From Rhodospirillales bacterium (GTDB lineage: Bacteria > Pseudomonadota > Alphaproteobacteria > Reyranellales > Reyranellaceae), in NCBI GenBank assembly GCA_947466085.1, contig CANIEC010000025.1:1-38311 (forward strand): a DNA stretch of 38,311 bases, in the 5' to 3' direction. Below the pieces are notes generated by a model, which saw nothing but the letters and a program-made list of their open reading frames with translations, was not told where the DNA came from and did not search any database. The number at the start of each line of letters is the position of its first letter. Positions within the stretch are counted from its first letter, which is position 1. Positions 30,585 to 38,311 of this stretch are shown one piece after another. The position numbers and the translations under genes were made by a program.

Positions 30585-31556
30585 TTACGACAGCTTGATG
30601 CCCTTCTCGGCGAAATACTTCATCGCGCCGGGATGGAACGGGACCGACGAGTTCGCGGCCTTCTGATTCTCCGCCGTCATGTCGGTCGACGCCTTGTGGG
30701 TGGCGATCAGGTCGGCATGGTTCTCCCACAGGGTCTTGGTGATCGTGTAGGCCTGGTCGTCGCTCATCGACGCCGGTACGACGAGGATGTTCCAGATGGC
30801 GATCACCGGCACCGCCACATCCTGGTTCGGGTAGGCCTTGGCCGGAATCTGGCTGGCGGCGAAGACCGGACCGTATTTCTTGTTCAGCGCCGGCACCATG
30901 TCGGCCGTCGAGATCAGCTTGATCTTGACGCCCTGGGTCGCCGCCAGGTCGGTGATCGCCGCGACCGGCGGGCCGCCGTTGAAGAAGTAGCCGTCGAGCT
31001 TGCCGTCCTTCATGGCGTTCGTGCTCTCGGCCGGCGACAGGCGCTCGCGCTTGATGTCGCTGAGCTTCAGGCCGAGTTCGTCGATGATGCGCAGTGCCAT
31101 GACCTCGGACCCGCTCACCGGCGCGCTGGTCGAGATGCGCTTGCCCTTGATGTCGGACAGCTTGTTGATGCCGGTGCCTTCCATCGTCACGAAATGCACC
31201 AGGTTGGGATAAACGACCGCCAGGGTGCGTGACTCCACCGGCTTGTCCTTGAACTTGTCGAGACCCTTGATGGCATCATAGGCCGTGTCGCACTGGGTGA
31301 GCGCCATCTGCGCCTTGCCGTCCCGGATCATGTGCATGTTGGCGACCGAGCCCGCCGTCGCCTCGGCGGTGACCGCCCATCCCGGCACCTTCTTGCTCAG
31401 GATGTTCGCCATCGCACCGCCGAGCGGATAGTAGACGGCGCCCGTGGTGCCGGTAGCGATCGAGAATTGAGCCTGTGCGGCGGCCGGCAGCGACCAGCCG
31501 GCCAGTCCGAAAGCGCCGGCGGCCGAGCCGGCGGCGATGAATTGACGTCTATTCAT
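30585..31556 (-). CDS. TAXI-family TRAP transporter solute-binding protein
   Basis: The 323-residue product has a Tat-like signal (MNRRQFIAAGSAAGAFG, cleavage near AAAQA) followed by the TAXI signature FSIATGTTGAVYYPLGGAMA. Other family features are VTAEATAGSVANMHMIRDG, LRIIDELGLKLSDIKRERL and GKLDGYFFNGGPPVAAI. The ligand of TAXI proteins is often glutamate-like or another carboxylate; it cannot be fixed here. ATG 31556 follows GGGAG by 6 bases; the longer upstream frame has no homology. It is the first gene of the operon with the fused permease. Confidence 0.95.
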   Translation of the reverse strand: MNRRQFIAAGSAAGAFGLAGWSLPAAAQAQFSIATGTTGAVYYPLGGAMANILSKKVPGWAVTAEATAGSVANMHMIRDGKAQMALTQCDTAYDAIKGLDKFKDKPVESRTLAVVYPNLVHFVTMEGTGINKLSDIKGKRISTSAPVSGSEVMALRIIDELGLKLSDIKRERLSPAESTNAMKDGKLDGYFFNGGPPVAAITDLAATQGVKIKLISTADMVPALNKKYGPVFAASQIPAKAYPNQDVAVPVIAIWNILVVPASMSDDQAYTITKTLWENHADLIATHKASTDMTAENQKAANSSVPFHPGAMKYFAEKGIKLS

Positions 31557-31775
31557 ATGAAGCTCCCTAGTGTTCGTTTCACTCCCCCATGTGGCGCGGA
31601 AGAAACCACGACTGCCGAAGGGAGGCAACACGCACGAAATGGCGGTTATTCGAAACCCGGCCTCGCTTGCCGGAATCGCCGGGATCGGGTCGGCGCAAGG
31701 CCGCTCTTCGGATAGGGCATCGGCAACAAATCGAGGAACCCTTTCTTTGAAGCGAATGCCGTGTAAGCTGAACGC

Positions 31776-32276
31776 GTGATCCACAATCTGACCTTGGTCC
31801 ATTTGATGTTGGTCGGAGCGGCCGGCAGCTGCATCTACCTCTCCCTGCGCGAGGTGCGCCGACGCTATATTTCGACATGGCGCCTGTTCGCGCCCGCCTT
31901 GCTGGCGCTCTTCGCCGGGATCATCCTCTCTCTCCTCCAGCTAGCCGAGCGCCAGCCGCGCTGGCTGTTCGGCGCCGCGCTCGCCGCCGGATTCGTCGTT
32001 GGCGCGGCACGCGGGATGATGATCGGCATCCGGCATGACATGTACCGGCCACAAGTGGACCTCACGGACACCGCCAAGCTCGTTCTCCTCTGGGTGGCCA
32101 TCGCCGTGGGGGCCGCCGTTGCCGTGGAGTGCGTGGCTGCGTTCCTGGGCAGTCCGGAGCTGGAGATCTTCCGGCTTGGAGCGGCCCTTGTCTCCATGTT
32201 CTGCGGGAGTGCCATGCTCGGCCGGGCATTGCTTCTGACCATCCGGCTCCACCGCGCCGACCGCGGCGGCACCTAG
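31776..32276 (+). CDS. Hypothetical integral membrane protein
   Basis: The 166-residue frame has four to five hydrophobic helices: LTLVHLMLVGAAGSCIYLSL, FAPALLALFAGIILSLLQL, WLFGAALAAGFVVGAARG, LVLLWVAIAVGAAVAVECVA and LGAALVSMFCGSAMLGRALL. Between helices 3 and 4 lies a polar loop GIRHDMYRPQVDLTD. No family is recognised beyond a loose likeness to small DUF-type membrane proteins. GTG 31776 is the first possible start but lacks a clear ribosome binding site; ATG 31806 is an alternative. It diverges from the TAXI gene and converges on the exported protein at 32277, stop against stop. Confidence 0.65.
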   Translation: MIHNLTLVHLMLVGAAGSCIYLSLREVRRRYISTWRLFAPALLALFAGIILSLLQLAERQPRWLFGAALAAGFVVGAARGMMIGIRHDMYRPQVDLTDTAKLVLLWVAIAVGAAVAVECVAAFLGSPELEIFRLGAALVSMFCGSAMLGRALLLTIRLHRADRGGT

Positions 32277-32813
32277 CTAGGGAGCCTGGCGCGGTGCCAG
32301 GCTGAAGGATTCGAAGAAGCGTCGGGTCGCCGGCGCCGTCTGGGCCCCGGCCCTTCCGACCACGATGAGCTGGTAGAGCGTGTCACCTGCATAGATGGCG
32401 CGCGTTGCCAGAACCCAGCCATCCTCTTCATGGACATATTCGCGGGCCGGAGCGCCGGAAACGGTGAGCGGCCGGTCGGCGAGGAGGTGGCCGGGCCGAC
32501 CGTCCCGGCTGTTCAACAGCATCTGCTCTGGCGTGAGGTCAGCCGGCATCCTCCGATAGGGCGTATGGGAGAAGAAATACTCAGTAGCGCCGAGGGTGAC
32601 CGTCCGCTCGATCTGGTCGACGACCTCTCCGGTACCGTTGACCGTCACCTCCTGGACCGATTTCTCGGGCGGGCCGGGCATCTCGAGCCTGAAGTTCCCC
32701 TCCCTCACTTCGGTCCATTGCTGCGCCGAGGCCGACGATGCGATGCCCGCGACCAGCGCCACGCTACCAGCCAGCGCGATGCAAACCACGCACAAGAACC
32801 GCCATAAGGCCAT
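32277..32813 (-). CDS. Exported hypothetical protein
   Basis: The 178-residue product has a Sec-type signal peptide (MALWRFLCVVCIALAG and on to ASSASAQQ, cleavage near residue 30). The mature part is beta-rich: WTEVREGNFRLEMPGPPEKS, GATEYFFSHTPYRRMP, LLADRPLTVSGAPAREYVHEEDGW, TRAIYAGDTLYQLIVVG, ending RRFFESFSLAPRQ. The final helix resembles the end of several uncharacterised exported proteins that carry a lipid-binding-like or PsbP-like sandwich. No function is assigned. It stands alone with its promoter presumably in the spacer before the flavoprotein gene. Confidence 0.72.
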   Translation of the reverse strand: MALWRFLCVVCIALAGSVALVAGIASSASAQQWTEVREGNFRLEMPGPPEKSVQEVTVNGTGEVVDQIERTVTLGATEYFFSHTPYRRMPADLTPEQMLLNSRDGRPGHLLADRPLTVSGAPAREYVHEEDGWVLATRAIYAGDTLYQLIVVGRAGAQTAPATRRFFESFSLAPRQAP

Positions 32814-33012
32814 TGCCTTCCCCCGCTCTCCCCAGAGCTGACGCCAGTTTCACACGATCAACCCGACTGCGCAAAAAGGCCCCGTTCCCTTTCGTAAACG
32901 GGTCATAAGTCCTTCGCGAACAAGCAGCGACCCAAAGAAAAAGGGGCCGCTCCGGTCGGAAAACACCAGCGTCCCTGTTGTCTTCGCGGACACCATTCGA
33001 CAGGGTCTCCGG

Positions 33013-34785
33013 ATGGATATCGAATTGAACCGTGATGCGAAACGCATCGTCAGTGACTGGATTGCCGAACTGAACGCGGCACTCGAGGCACACGCCCCTG
33101 AGCGCGTGGGCGCATTGTTCCGGCCGGATGCCGATTGGCGCGACATCGTCGCACTGACGCGCACGATCGAAACCGTGAGCGACCGCACCGAGGTCGCGCG
33201 GCGACTGGTCGACACGGTGGCGGCGAGCGGCGCCTCGGGCTTCGCGATCGATCCGGAGCGGCATCCGCCGCGCGATGTCGAGCGCGCGGGCGAGCCCTGC
33301 GTCGAAGCGATCCTGGCCTTCGAAACGGCAATCGGGACAGGCGCCGGCATCGTGCGGCTGAAGCGCAGCGACTGCCGCGCCGGAGCGGCGCAGGCGTGGA
33401 CGCTGCTGACGTCACTCGAGTCGCTGCGCGGCCACGAAGAGGAGACGATCCTCGAAAAGGCCGAGGAACCCGCTTTCGAGCGCGACTTCCATGGCCCGAA
33501 CTGGCTCGATCGGCGCCGTGAGGCCTCGCGCTACGCCGATCGCGATCCCGCCGTCCTGATCGTGGGCGGCGGTCATGCCGGCATCACCGCAGCGGCGCGC
33601 CTGAAGGCGCTGGGCGTAGAGGCGCTCGTCGTCGACCGCATGGCGCGGGTCGGCGACAACTGGCGCAAGCGCTACCATGGGCTGAAGCTGCACAACCAGA
33701 AGCACTCCAACCACTTCCCCTACCTGCCTTTTCCGAAGACCTGGCCGAAGTACATTCCCAAGGACAAAATCGCGAACTGGCTCGAATCCTACGTCGAGAC
33801 CATGGAGATCGACTTCTGGACCGGCACCAGCTTCAAGGGCGCGACATGGGATGCCGCCACGAAGCGCTGGACGGCCGAGCTCGACATGGAGGTGGCCGGC
33901 GGCGTCCATCGCACGCTGCATCCACGGCACATCGTCATGGCGACGAGCGTGAGCGGCACGCCGAACATTCCCGAGATCCCGACCCTCGACCGCTTCAAAG
34001 GCACCGTCGTGCACTCGAGCAGGTTCGCCAGCGGCGCCGAATGGAAGGGCCAGCCCGTATACGTCTTCGGTACCGGCACCAGTGCACACGACATTGCCCA
34101 GGACCTGCACGGCAACGGCGCCCATGTCACCATCGTCCAGCGCAGTCCGACGCTCATCGTCAACGTCGAGCCGGGCGCACAGCTCTATGACGGCATCTAC
34201 TACGGCAAGGGCCCGACCCTCGAGGATCGCGACCTGATCAACGTATCGGTGCCGCTGCGGGTGATGAAGAAGGCCCATCGCCTCCTTACCGACCAGGCGA
34301 GGGCGCATGATGCACCCCTCCTCGAAGCTCTGGAGCGGGTAGGCTTCCGGCTCGAGTTCGGCGAGGACGGGACGGGCTGGCCGCTCAAGTATCGCGGCCG
34401 CGGCGGCGGCTACTACTTCAACGTCGGCGCCTCCGATCTCGTGGCGAAGGGCGAGATCGGATTGATCCAGTATGCCGATATCGACTCGTTCACGGCGACC
34501 GGCCTCGTGATGAAGGATGGCCGCGAACGGCCTGCCGCCCTGGTCGTGCTTGCGACCGGCTACAAGGGCCAGGATCACCTGGTCGAACAGCTTTTCGGGC
34601 CGGAGATTGCACGCAAGGTCGGACCGGTCTGGGGCTTCGAAGACCGAACCCAGGAACTGCGCAACATGTGGATCGCGACGGCGCAGCAAGGGCTGTGGTT
34701 CCAGGGTGGCTCCTTCGCCCAATGCCGCATGTATTCCAAGTATCTGGCCCTGCAGATCAAGGCGGCGGAGATCGGTCTGGCTTAA
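33013..34785 (+). CDS. Flavin-containing monooxygenase with N-terminal NTF2-like extension
   Basis: The 590-residue product joins two parts. Residues 1-150 resemble an NTF2/SnoaL-like domain (SDWIAELNAALEAHAPERVGALFRPDADWRD). Residues 170-590 are an FMO/YUCCA-type FAD- and NADPH-binding enzyme with VLIVGGGHAGITAAARL (FAD, about residue 182), WRKRYHGLKLHN, FKGTVVHSSRFASG (FMO identifying region), VYVFGTGTSAHDIAQDL (NADPH, about 350) and VVLATGYKGQDHL. Such enzymes add one oxygen atom to a nitrogen, sulfur or carbonyl substrate through a C4a-peroxyflavin. The N-terminal domain may help bind the substrate. No pathway genes adjoin it. ATG 33013 follows AGGG. Confidence 0.9.
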   Translation: MDIELNRDAKRIVSDWIAELNAALEAHAPERVGALFRPDADWRDIVALTRTIETVSDRTEVARRLVDTVAASGASGFAIDPERHPPRDVERAGEPCVEAILAFETAIGTGAGIVRLKRSDCRAGAAQAWTLLTSLESLRGHEEETILEKAEEPAFERDFHGPNWLDRRREASRYADRDPAVLIVGGGHAGITAAARLKALGVEALVVDRMARVGDNWRKRYHGLKLHNQKHSNHFPYLPFPKTWPKYIPKDKIANWLESYVETMEIDFWTGTSFKGATWDAATKRWTAELDMEVAGGVHRTLHPRHIVMATSVSGTPNIPEIPTLDRFKGTVVHSSRFASGAEWKGQPVYVFGTGTSAHDIAQDLHGNGAHVTIVQRSPTLIVNVEPGAQLYDGIYYGKGPTLEDRDLINVSVPLRVMKKAHRLLTDQARAHDAPLLEALERVGFRLEFGEDGTGWPLKYRGRGGGYYFNVGASDLVAKGEIGLIQYADIDSFTATGLVMKDGRERPAALVVLATGYKGQDHLVEQLFGPEIARKVGPVWGFEDRTQELRNMWIATAQQGLWFQGGSFAQCRMYSKYLALQIKAAEIGLA

Positions 34786-34911
34786 TCGCCGGAAGGGCGC
34801 CGACAAAAAGGCCTCCCCCCCGGAACCGCCCTTCCAGGGCCCCGTTGCACGACCAGCCGGCGCTTCAGGCCGGCGGTCTGATCCACCCTGGACTTCAAGG
34901 AGCCGTGAGTA

Positions 34912-35199
34912 ATGCCGACCGCGCAGGTGCGGATCAGCGCTGAGGAGCAACGTCTTCTCAGAGCGCTGTCCGTCGGCCAAACCGTCAAGCTTCCGTCAGC
35001 GCATCGGTTGCGCTTGGAACTGCTCGGGCTTTTGCACGATGGCCCCAACGGACCGCGTCTCACGCCGTTGGGGAGGCGCCACGCCGAAGCCGCCGTAAAG
35101 GGGGATGAAAACAAGACGGGCGCAGCCAAAGACGGGGCTGTGGTCAAGCGGGACCGGCTGGGGCGACGCATGCCTCACGGCCGGGCCCTGCCCTTCTGA
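34912..35199 (+). CDS. Small hypothetical protein
   Basis: The 95-residue product starts at ATG 34912 after AAGGAG. It opens with VRISAEEQRLLRALSVGQTVKLPSAHRLRLELLGLLHDG (helical, winged-helix-like in pattern), then RLTPLGRRHAE, and ends in a basic tail KRDRLGRRMPHG. The EEQRLLRAL...RLELLGLL...LTPLG order recalls small DNA-binding regulators that carry a wing after the recognition helix, but no family is assigned. It lies 126 bases after the monooxygenase gene. Confidence 0.6.
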   Translation: MPTAQVRISAEEQRLLRALSVGQTVKLPSAHRLRLELLGLLHDGPNGPRLTPLGRRHAEAAVKGDENKTGAAKDGAVVKRDRLGRRMPHGRALPF

Positions 35200-35358
35200 G
35201 TAGCCTGCATGCCGATTCGGCCAGGAACCGACGCTTCGTTCGTCAGGGGATCGACCGGGAATCGAGCGCCCGCATACAGCGATGGCCATTCCAAGGCCGA
35301 CCCACACGCTAGTCGTGAGAGTCAACGCGTGGTCCCGACAAACGAGGAAACAGCGACA

Positions 35359-36068
35359 GTGACGTCTGCGTTCGAACCGAAGAACCTTTTTCTGTCCGCC
35401 TTGCCCGCTGCCGAACTACTTCGTTTGAGGCCCAATTTGGCCTTTCATCGGCTGTCATAAGGTTCGGTCCTCCAGGAACCAGAGCACCGAATCGAGCACG
35501 TCTACTTCATTGAAAGCGGCATGATTTCCCTGGTCGCCATGATGCAGGATGGCGCGGCAATCGAGACTGCGACACTCGCCCGGGAAGCCATACTGGGGGC
35601 GCTTTCCGCGCTGGGAAGTCACACCGCAGGCACGCGCGCCATCGTCCAGATCGATGCGACGGCCTGGCGCATGCCCGTGGCCGACTTCCGTCCGCCGTCG
35701 GCCAAAGTCCTGTCCTGCGAAAGATGGCGCTGTTGGGCAGTGAGTTGATGCTGGCCCAGATGCAGCATACGGCCGCGTGCAACGCCCTTCACACCGCCGA
35801 TCGGCGCCTGTGCCGCTGGATCGTCCAGGTGCGCGATCGCATCGATGGTGATGTGATTCGCCTCACGCACGATTTCCTCGCCCAGATGCTCGCAGTGAGA
35901 CGCCCCACCGTCAGCCTGATCGCCTACGGGCTCCAGCAGGCAGGTCTCATCCGTTACCAGCGCGGCAAGATCGCGATCCTCGACCGTGCCGGCCTCGAGC
36001 GCGGCGCCTGCGATTGCGTCGGCGCTCTGCGGGAGAAGACGCGCCGCATCATTACCGATTTGGCCTGA
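35359..36068 (+). pseudogene. Crp/Fnr family regulator, broken by a stop codon and a frameshift
   Basis: From GTG 35359 the frame reads like an alphaproteobacterial Crp/Fnr regulator: NLFLSALPAAELLRLRPNL, then a TAA at 35458, then GSVLQEPEHRIEHVYFIESGMISLVAMM in the same frame. Near 35690 the frame shifts by one base (one base apparently lost). The rest follows in the second frame: GQSPVLRKMALLGSELMLAQMQHTAACNALH, the helix CRWIVQVRDRI, HTH LTHDFLAQMLAVRRPTVSLIAYGLQQAGLI and the tail of about 20 residues. So the effector barrel is cut twice while the DNA-binding half is intact. An ATG at 35724 could still yield a 114-residue DNA-binding fragment. Two separate lesions make sequencing error unlikely. 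Confidence 0.85.
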
Positions 36069-36278
36069 TCCCTACTCAACAAGTGGACGGTTGATGAAGC
36101 GCGCATTCCCCCAACCCGCTCCCGACGGCCCGCGCGCCCCAGCGCGTTCAACGGCACCGGCGATTGGGAATTGCCCGTAACGATCCTCTCCGCGGGTCGT
36201 TGCCGCCCCGCATCGCGACCCTCCTCGGCCAAGCAATTGATGCGCAGGTGCGGAATAAAGCGCGGAACGCCGGAAACG

Positions 36279-36393
36279 CTGATTCTCGGTCATCAACGCT
36301 GTGGCACGGGCTTCCGCTACGTCGATGCCAACGGCTCGACGTTCAAGGATGCTCCCACGATCACCCGGCTCAGATCGCTCGCAGTGCCCCCGC
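36279..36393 (+). pseudogene. Remnant of a bacterial type IB topoisomerase N-terminus
   Basis: In one frame the sequence reads LILGHQRCGTGFRYVDANG and STFKDAPTITRLRSLAVPP. This matches the N-terminal signature of bacterial topoisomerase IB (RRRxGKGFxYxDxxG, then a pattern ending in LAIPPAW). Similarity breaks off after PP where the conserved PAW would follow, and the rest of the gene is absent because the minus-strand gene at 36434 begins there. It is probably a deletion relic. The short frame around it (36171-36437) is open but is not a full gene. The remaining 200 bases (36069-36278) show nothing recognisable. Confidence 0.6.
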
Positions 36394-36433
36394 CCGGTCG
36401 TCGGACGGCACCGCTGAATCGCAACGATGGCCC

Positions 36434-37948
36434 CTAGAGCGGGCCACCACCGCTGCGGAAAAGGCTCTTGATACGTCGCCGTGTGGCTTCTCGGTCTGCC
36501 GCCTGCCGAGCGCGATTCTCGAGCCATCTCTGGCCAACCGGGAAGGCGAACTTCAGGGCAAGGCCGTAAGCCACAACGAAGGTTACGGCGGTGCCCAGGA
36601 TTTTGGGAATCGAGACTTCGAGACCGCTGGCGCAGATTGCGTAGACAAAGGCGAGCGCCGTCCCCTGCCGCACCATCCACGGGACGTCGAACGAGAAGAA
36701 GAACCTGATCACCAGCGCCACGATCAAACCGGTGGCGAAGACGCCCCCAAGCATGCCGGGGAAGCCGAAATCCACATAGTTTTCGGCCATATAGCCGACG
36801 CTGATGGACGTGCCGCCGCGCATGTTCTCCAGGAGATCGGCCTTGGTCAGTCGAATGAAGACCTCCGTGTCCGAGAGGGCCTGCTTCTCGGGAAACAGGA
36901 AGCGCGGCTGGAAGACGTGGCTGACGGCGTCGCGCCATTGGCGCGTGCTCTGCTGCTCGGCACTTGCAAGATCGACGTTGATCACCAAACCGGTGATATC
37001 GACATAGGCCAGACGCTCCAGGAGGGTTTTCGAGGCCGCTCCCCAGTCAATGTCGGCAGCGCCTGCCATGCGCCCGAGCATGTATCCAACCCGGTCGGAC
37101 ATCGAGGTCTGGAAGGCCTGAGATTCTCCTCCTGCTCCGGTGGCCACTTCTCGGTAGTCGAACTTCACAGCCGTCCAGAACAAGGCCAGCGCGATCAAGG
37201 CAAAAGCCGCGACAAAGGCATAGCCGGTGGTTCGGGCGGTCCATCGGATCTGCGCAGCAAGGGCTGCCGTTCCGAGGAACACGAAGACGCCACGGAAGTC
37301 GCCGAACAAGCCCGTCATGCCCGAAATGATTTCGATGGCGAGCACACCGAACAGGAACGGCCATCCGCGCCCCACCGACATGACCGAGGTAAACAAGAGG
37401 AACACCGCCACAACCTTGACGCGCGCGATGGCGTCGAAGAACTGGTAGAGCACGCCACCGAAGGTGAGGCCGGCCATCTGGGTGATCAGGTTGGACCCCA
37501 GATAGACCAGGAACACATCGACCGGCCGCCAGTACAGATGGGCGGACCAGTTCTCCTCGGACGGCGGTTGGATGCCCCCCAGCGCCACCTTGCAGGCCAA
37601 GGCCAGCGCCACCGTTGATGCCAGCATGTACCAGTAGGCGTTGACCACCCAAGGTCCATTGATGCTTTGCGCCATGGGCTCGCCGTCAACGAGGGCGAGG
37701 AACGCGCGTGCGAAGACCTGTAGCCATTGGGAGAGGAGGTAGTAGGCAATGACCGCGGGCATGGTCGGCGTGCCCACCAGCCGCAGAATGAGCCACGGCG
37801 TGAAGGCGCCGACGCCTAGGGCCAGCGGGTCTGGACAGGCGGGCGAAATGAAGACGAAGAGCAGCCCGAATGCAAACGAGAACCTCCGCAGCATCGAATA
37901 GTCGAGGCGCGGCGCGATTTGGAGGGGAGTAACGAGCGTCGAGGCCAT
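36434..37948 (-). CDS. Polytopic membrane protein, O-antigen polymerase-like
   Basis: The 504-residue product has about ten to twelve hydrophobic helices, a large polar loop (about residues 275-390, between WTAVKFDYREVAT and DVPWMVRQG), and a basic C-terminal tail (RQAADREATRRRIKSLF). YWRPVDVFLVYLGSN and SVGYMAENYVDFGFPGMLGG stand out. The shape, with one long periplasmic loop and an Arg/Asp pattern, is that of Wzy-type glycan polymerases and O-antigen ligases, but no catalytic motif proves it and no other glycan gene adjoins it. ATG 37948 lacks a strong ribosome binding site. It may be regulated separately. Confidence 0.6.
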   Translation of the reverse strand: MASTLVTPLQIAPRLDYSMLRRFSFAFGLLFVFISPACPDPLALGVGAFTPWLILRLVGTPTMPAVIAYYLLSQWLQVFARAFLALVDGEPMAQSINGPWVVNAYWYMLASTVALALACKVALGGIQPPSEENWSAHLYWRPVDVFLVYLGSNLITQMAGLTFGGVLYQFFDAIARVKVVAVFLLFTSVMSVGRGWPFLFGVLAIEIISGMTGLFGDFRGVFVFLGTAALAAQIRWTARTTGYAFVAAFALIALALFWTAVKFDYREVATGAGGESQAFQTSMSDRVGYMLGRMAGAADIDWGAASKTLLERLAYVDITGLVINVDLASAEQQSTRQWRDAVSHVFQPRFLFPEKQALSDTEVFIRLTKADLLENMRGGTSISVGYMAENYVDFGFPGMLGGVFATGLIVALVIRFFFSFDVPWMVRQGTALAFVYAICASGLEVSIPKILGTAVTFVVAYGLALKFAFPVGQRWLENRARQAADREATRRRIKSLFRSGGGPL

Positions 37949-38137
37949 GACCGGACGTGTCTGCCTTTTCGTCTGCCAAGGTTTACTAACGGATTTATCG
38001 CACCGGGACAGCAGAAATCGAAATTGTTCCCAGGGCCATGCCCTTTACAGCCGTCCGCCACGCAATGCCAGTCCGATACTCCTACGGGATGCGGTGGCCG
38101 GCTTCTCAAGAAAACGCCGGGACATAGGCAAAGAAAA

Positions 38138-38159
38138 AGGCGGCCCGTGCGGGCCGCCT
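38138..38159 (-). terminator. Intrinsic terminator of the second OmpA-family gene
   Basis: AGGCGGCCCG (38138-38147) and CGGGCCGCCT (38150-38159) form a perfect stem with a 2-base loop. On the minus strand it is followed by five T. The stem resembles the one after the first OmpA-family gene at 24884. Confidence 0.9.
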
Positions 38160-38183
38160 CTTCCTTGTCCAGGGTCAGCCAGC

Positions 38184-38311
38184 TTACTGGATGACGATTT
38201 CGACGCGGCGGTTCTGCGGCTCGCGGACGTTCGGGCCGGTCTGCACCAGCAGGCCCTGCTCGCCACGGCCCACCACCGCGATCGCGGTCGCCGGCACGCC
38301 TTCGCGCACCA
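38184..38311 (-). CDS. OmpA-family protein, 3' end only
   Basis: The last 41 residues of a minus-strand gene are visible before the right edge, including VPATAIAVVGRGEQGLLVQ and TGPNVREPQNRRVEIVIQ. They are almost identical to the same part of the lipoprotein gene at 24928, both in protein and DNA. Here translation stops directly after VIQ, without the 65-residue extension. It is therefore a second, shorter OmpA-type peptidoglycan-binding protein, probably a recent paralogue. The N-terminus lies outside the window. Confidence 0.85.
   Translation of the reverse strand, partial: VREGVPATAIAVVGRGEQGLLVQTGPNVREPQNRRVEIVIQ

Noticed and set aside
28549..30729. 726-codon frame overlapping the TRAP permease in another frame
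   Set aside because: The permease frame carries the TRAP signatures; this one is Arg/Gly/Pro/His-rich without motifs.
35359..35460. In-frame TAA at 35458 as a second recoded codon
   Set aside because: TAA is not a selenocysteine codon, and a separate frameshift near 35690 also breaks the gene, so decay is the simpler explanation.
36164..37618. 484-codon plus-strand frame antisense to the membrane protein
   Set aside because: The minus frame shows regular hydrophobic helices; this one does not. Only the short topoisomerase IB-like stretch at its beginning is kept.

Overview
The window looks like chromosomal DNA of a high-GC alphaproteobacterium. The evidence is strong G/C preference at third codon positions, the order lrp-trxB-lysR with an AbcR-like small RNA next to it, the order carAB-greA facing yqeY-dnaG-rpoD, and many substrate-binding proteins and CoA-ester enzymes typical of soil and freshwater oligotrophs. 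I cannot fix the genus from sequence alone; a Reyranella-like or related organism is a guess.

Layout. 1-1269 is the 3' part of an EF-G-like GTPase. 1381-3386 is a probable periplasmic redox cluster: two tandem Tat-exported thioredoxin-fold paralogues, then the methionine-sulfoxide reductase MsrP. The first paralogue is interrupted by one in-frame TGA exactly where thioredoxins have the first Cys of CxxC. The frame stays open for 103 more codons and a SECIS-like hairpin follows, so I read it as a selenoprotein with a UGGC motif. This is the most interesting object in the window. 3459-7957 is a catabolic run: Bug-type binding protein, crotonase-fold enzyme, GIY-YIG-like small protein, acyl-CoA dehydrogenase and CaiB/BaiF CoA-transferase. 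7954-8832 is a glycosyltransferase-like protein on the other strand. 8961-11743 is the thioredoxin reductase/LysR/Lrp block with a probable AbcR-type sRNA. 11796-13279 holds an NTF2-like protein, YciB and GreA. 13381-17819 is carBA, divergent from yqeY-dnaG-rpoD (18043-22622).

22676-24383 is an XRE-cupin regulator, a DMT exporter and a small protein, all on the minus strand. After a DUF551-like protein come an OmpA-family lipoprotein, a tiny lipoprotein, an amidohydrolase, tRNA-Thr(GGT) and an HlyD-type adaptor. 28509-31556 is a TAXI-type TRAP transporter (binding protein plus fused permease). The last 6.5 kb is accessory in character: orphan membrane and exported proteins, a flavin monooxygenase with an N-terminal extension, a small unknown, a Crp/Fnr pseudogene with a stop and a frameshift, a remnant of a type IB topoisomerase, a polymerase-like polytopic membrane protein, and the 3' end of a second OmpA-family gene.

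How they fit together. The left end suggests oxidative repair of envelope proteins. The trxB-LysR-Lrp block suggests cytoplasmic thiol control, with the sRNA possibly tuning the ABC and TRAP transporters abundant in such genomes. The central part is core housekeeping (pyrimidine and arginine precursor synthesis, transcript cleavage, replication priming, primary sigma factor). No CRISPR array, insertion sequence or prophage was seen.
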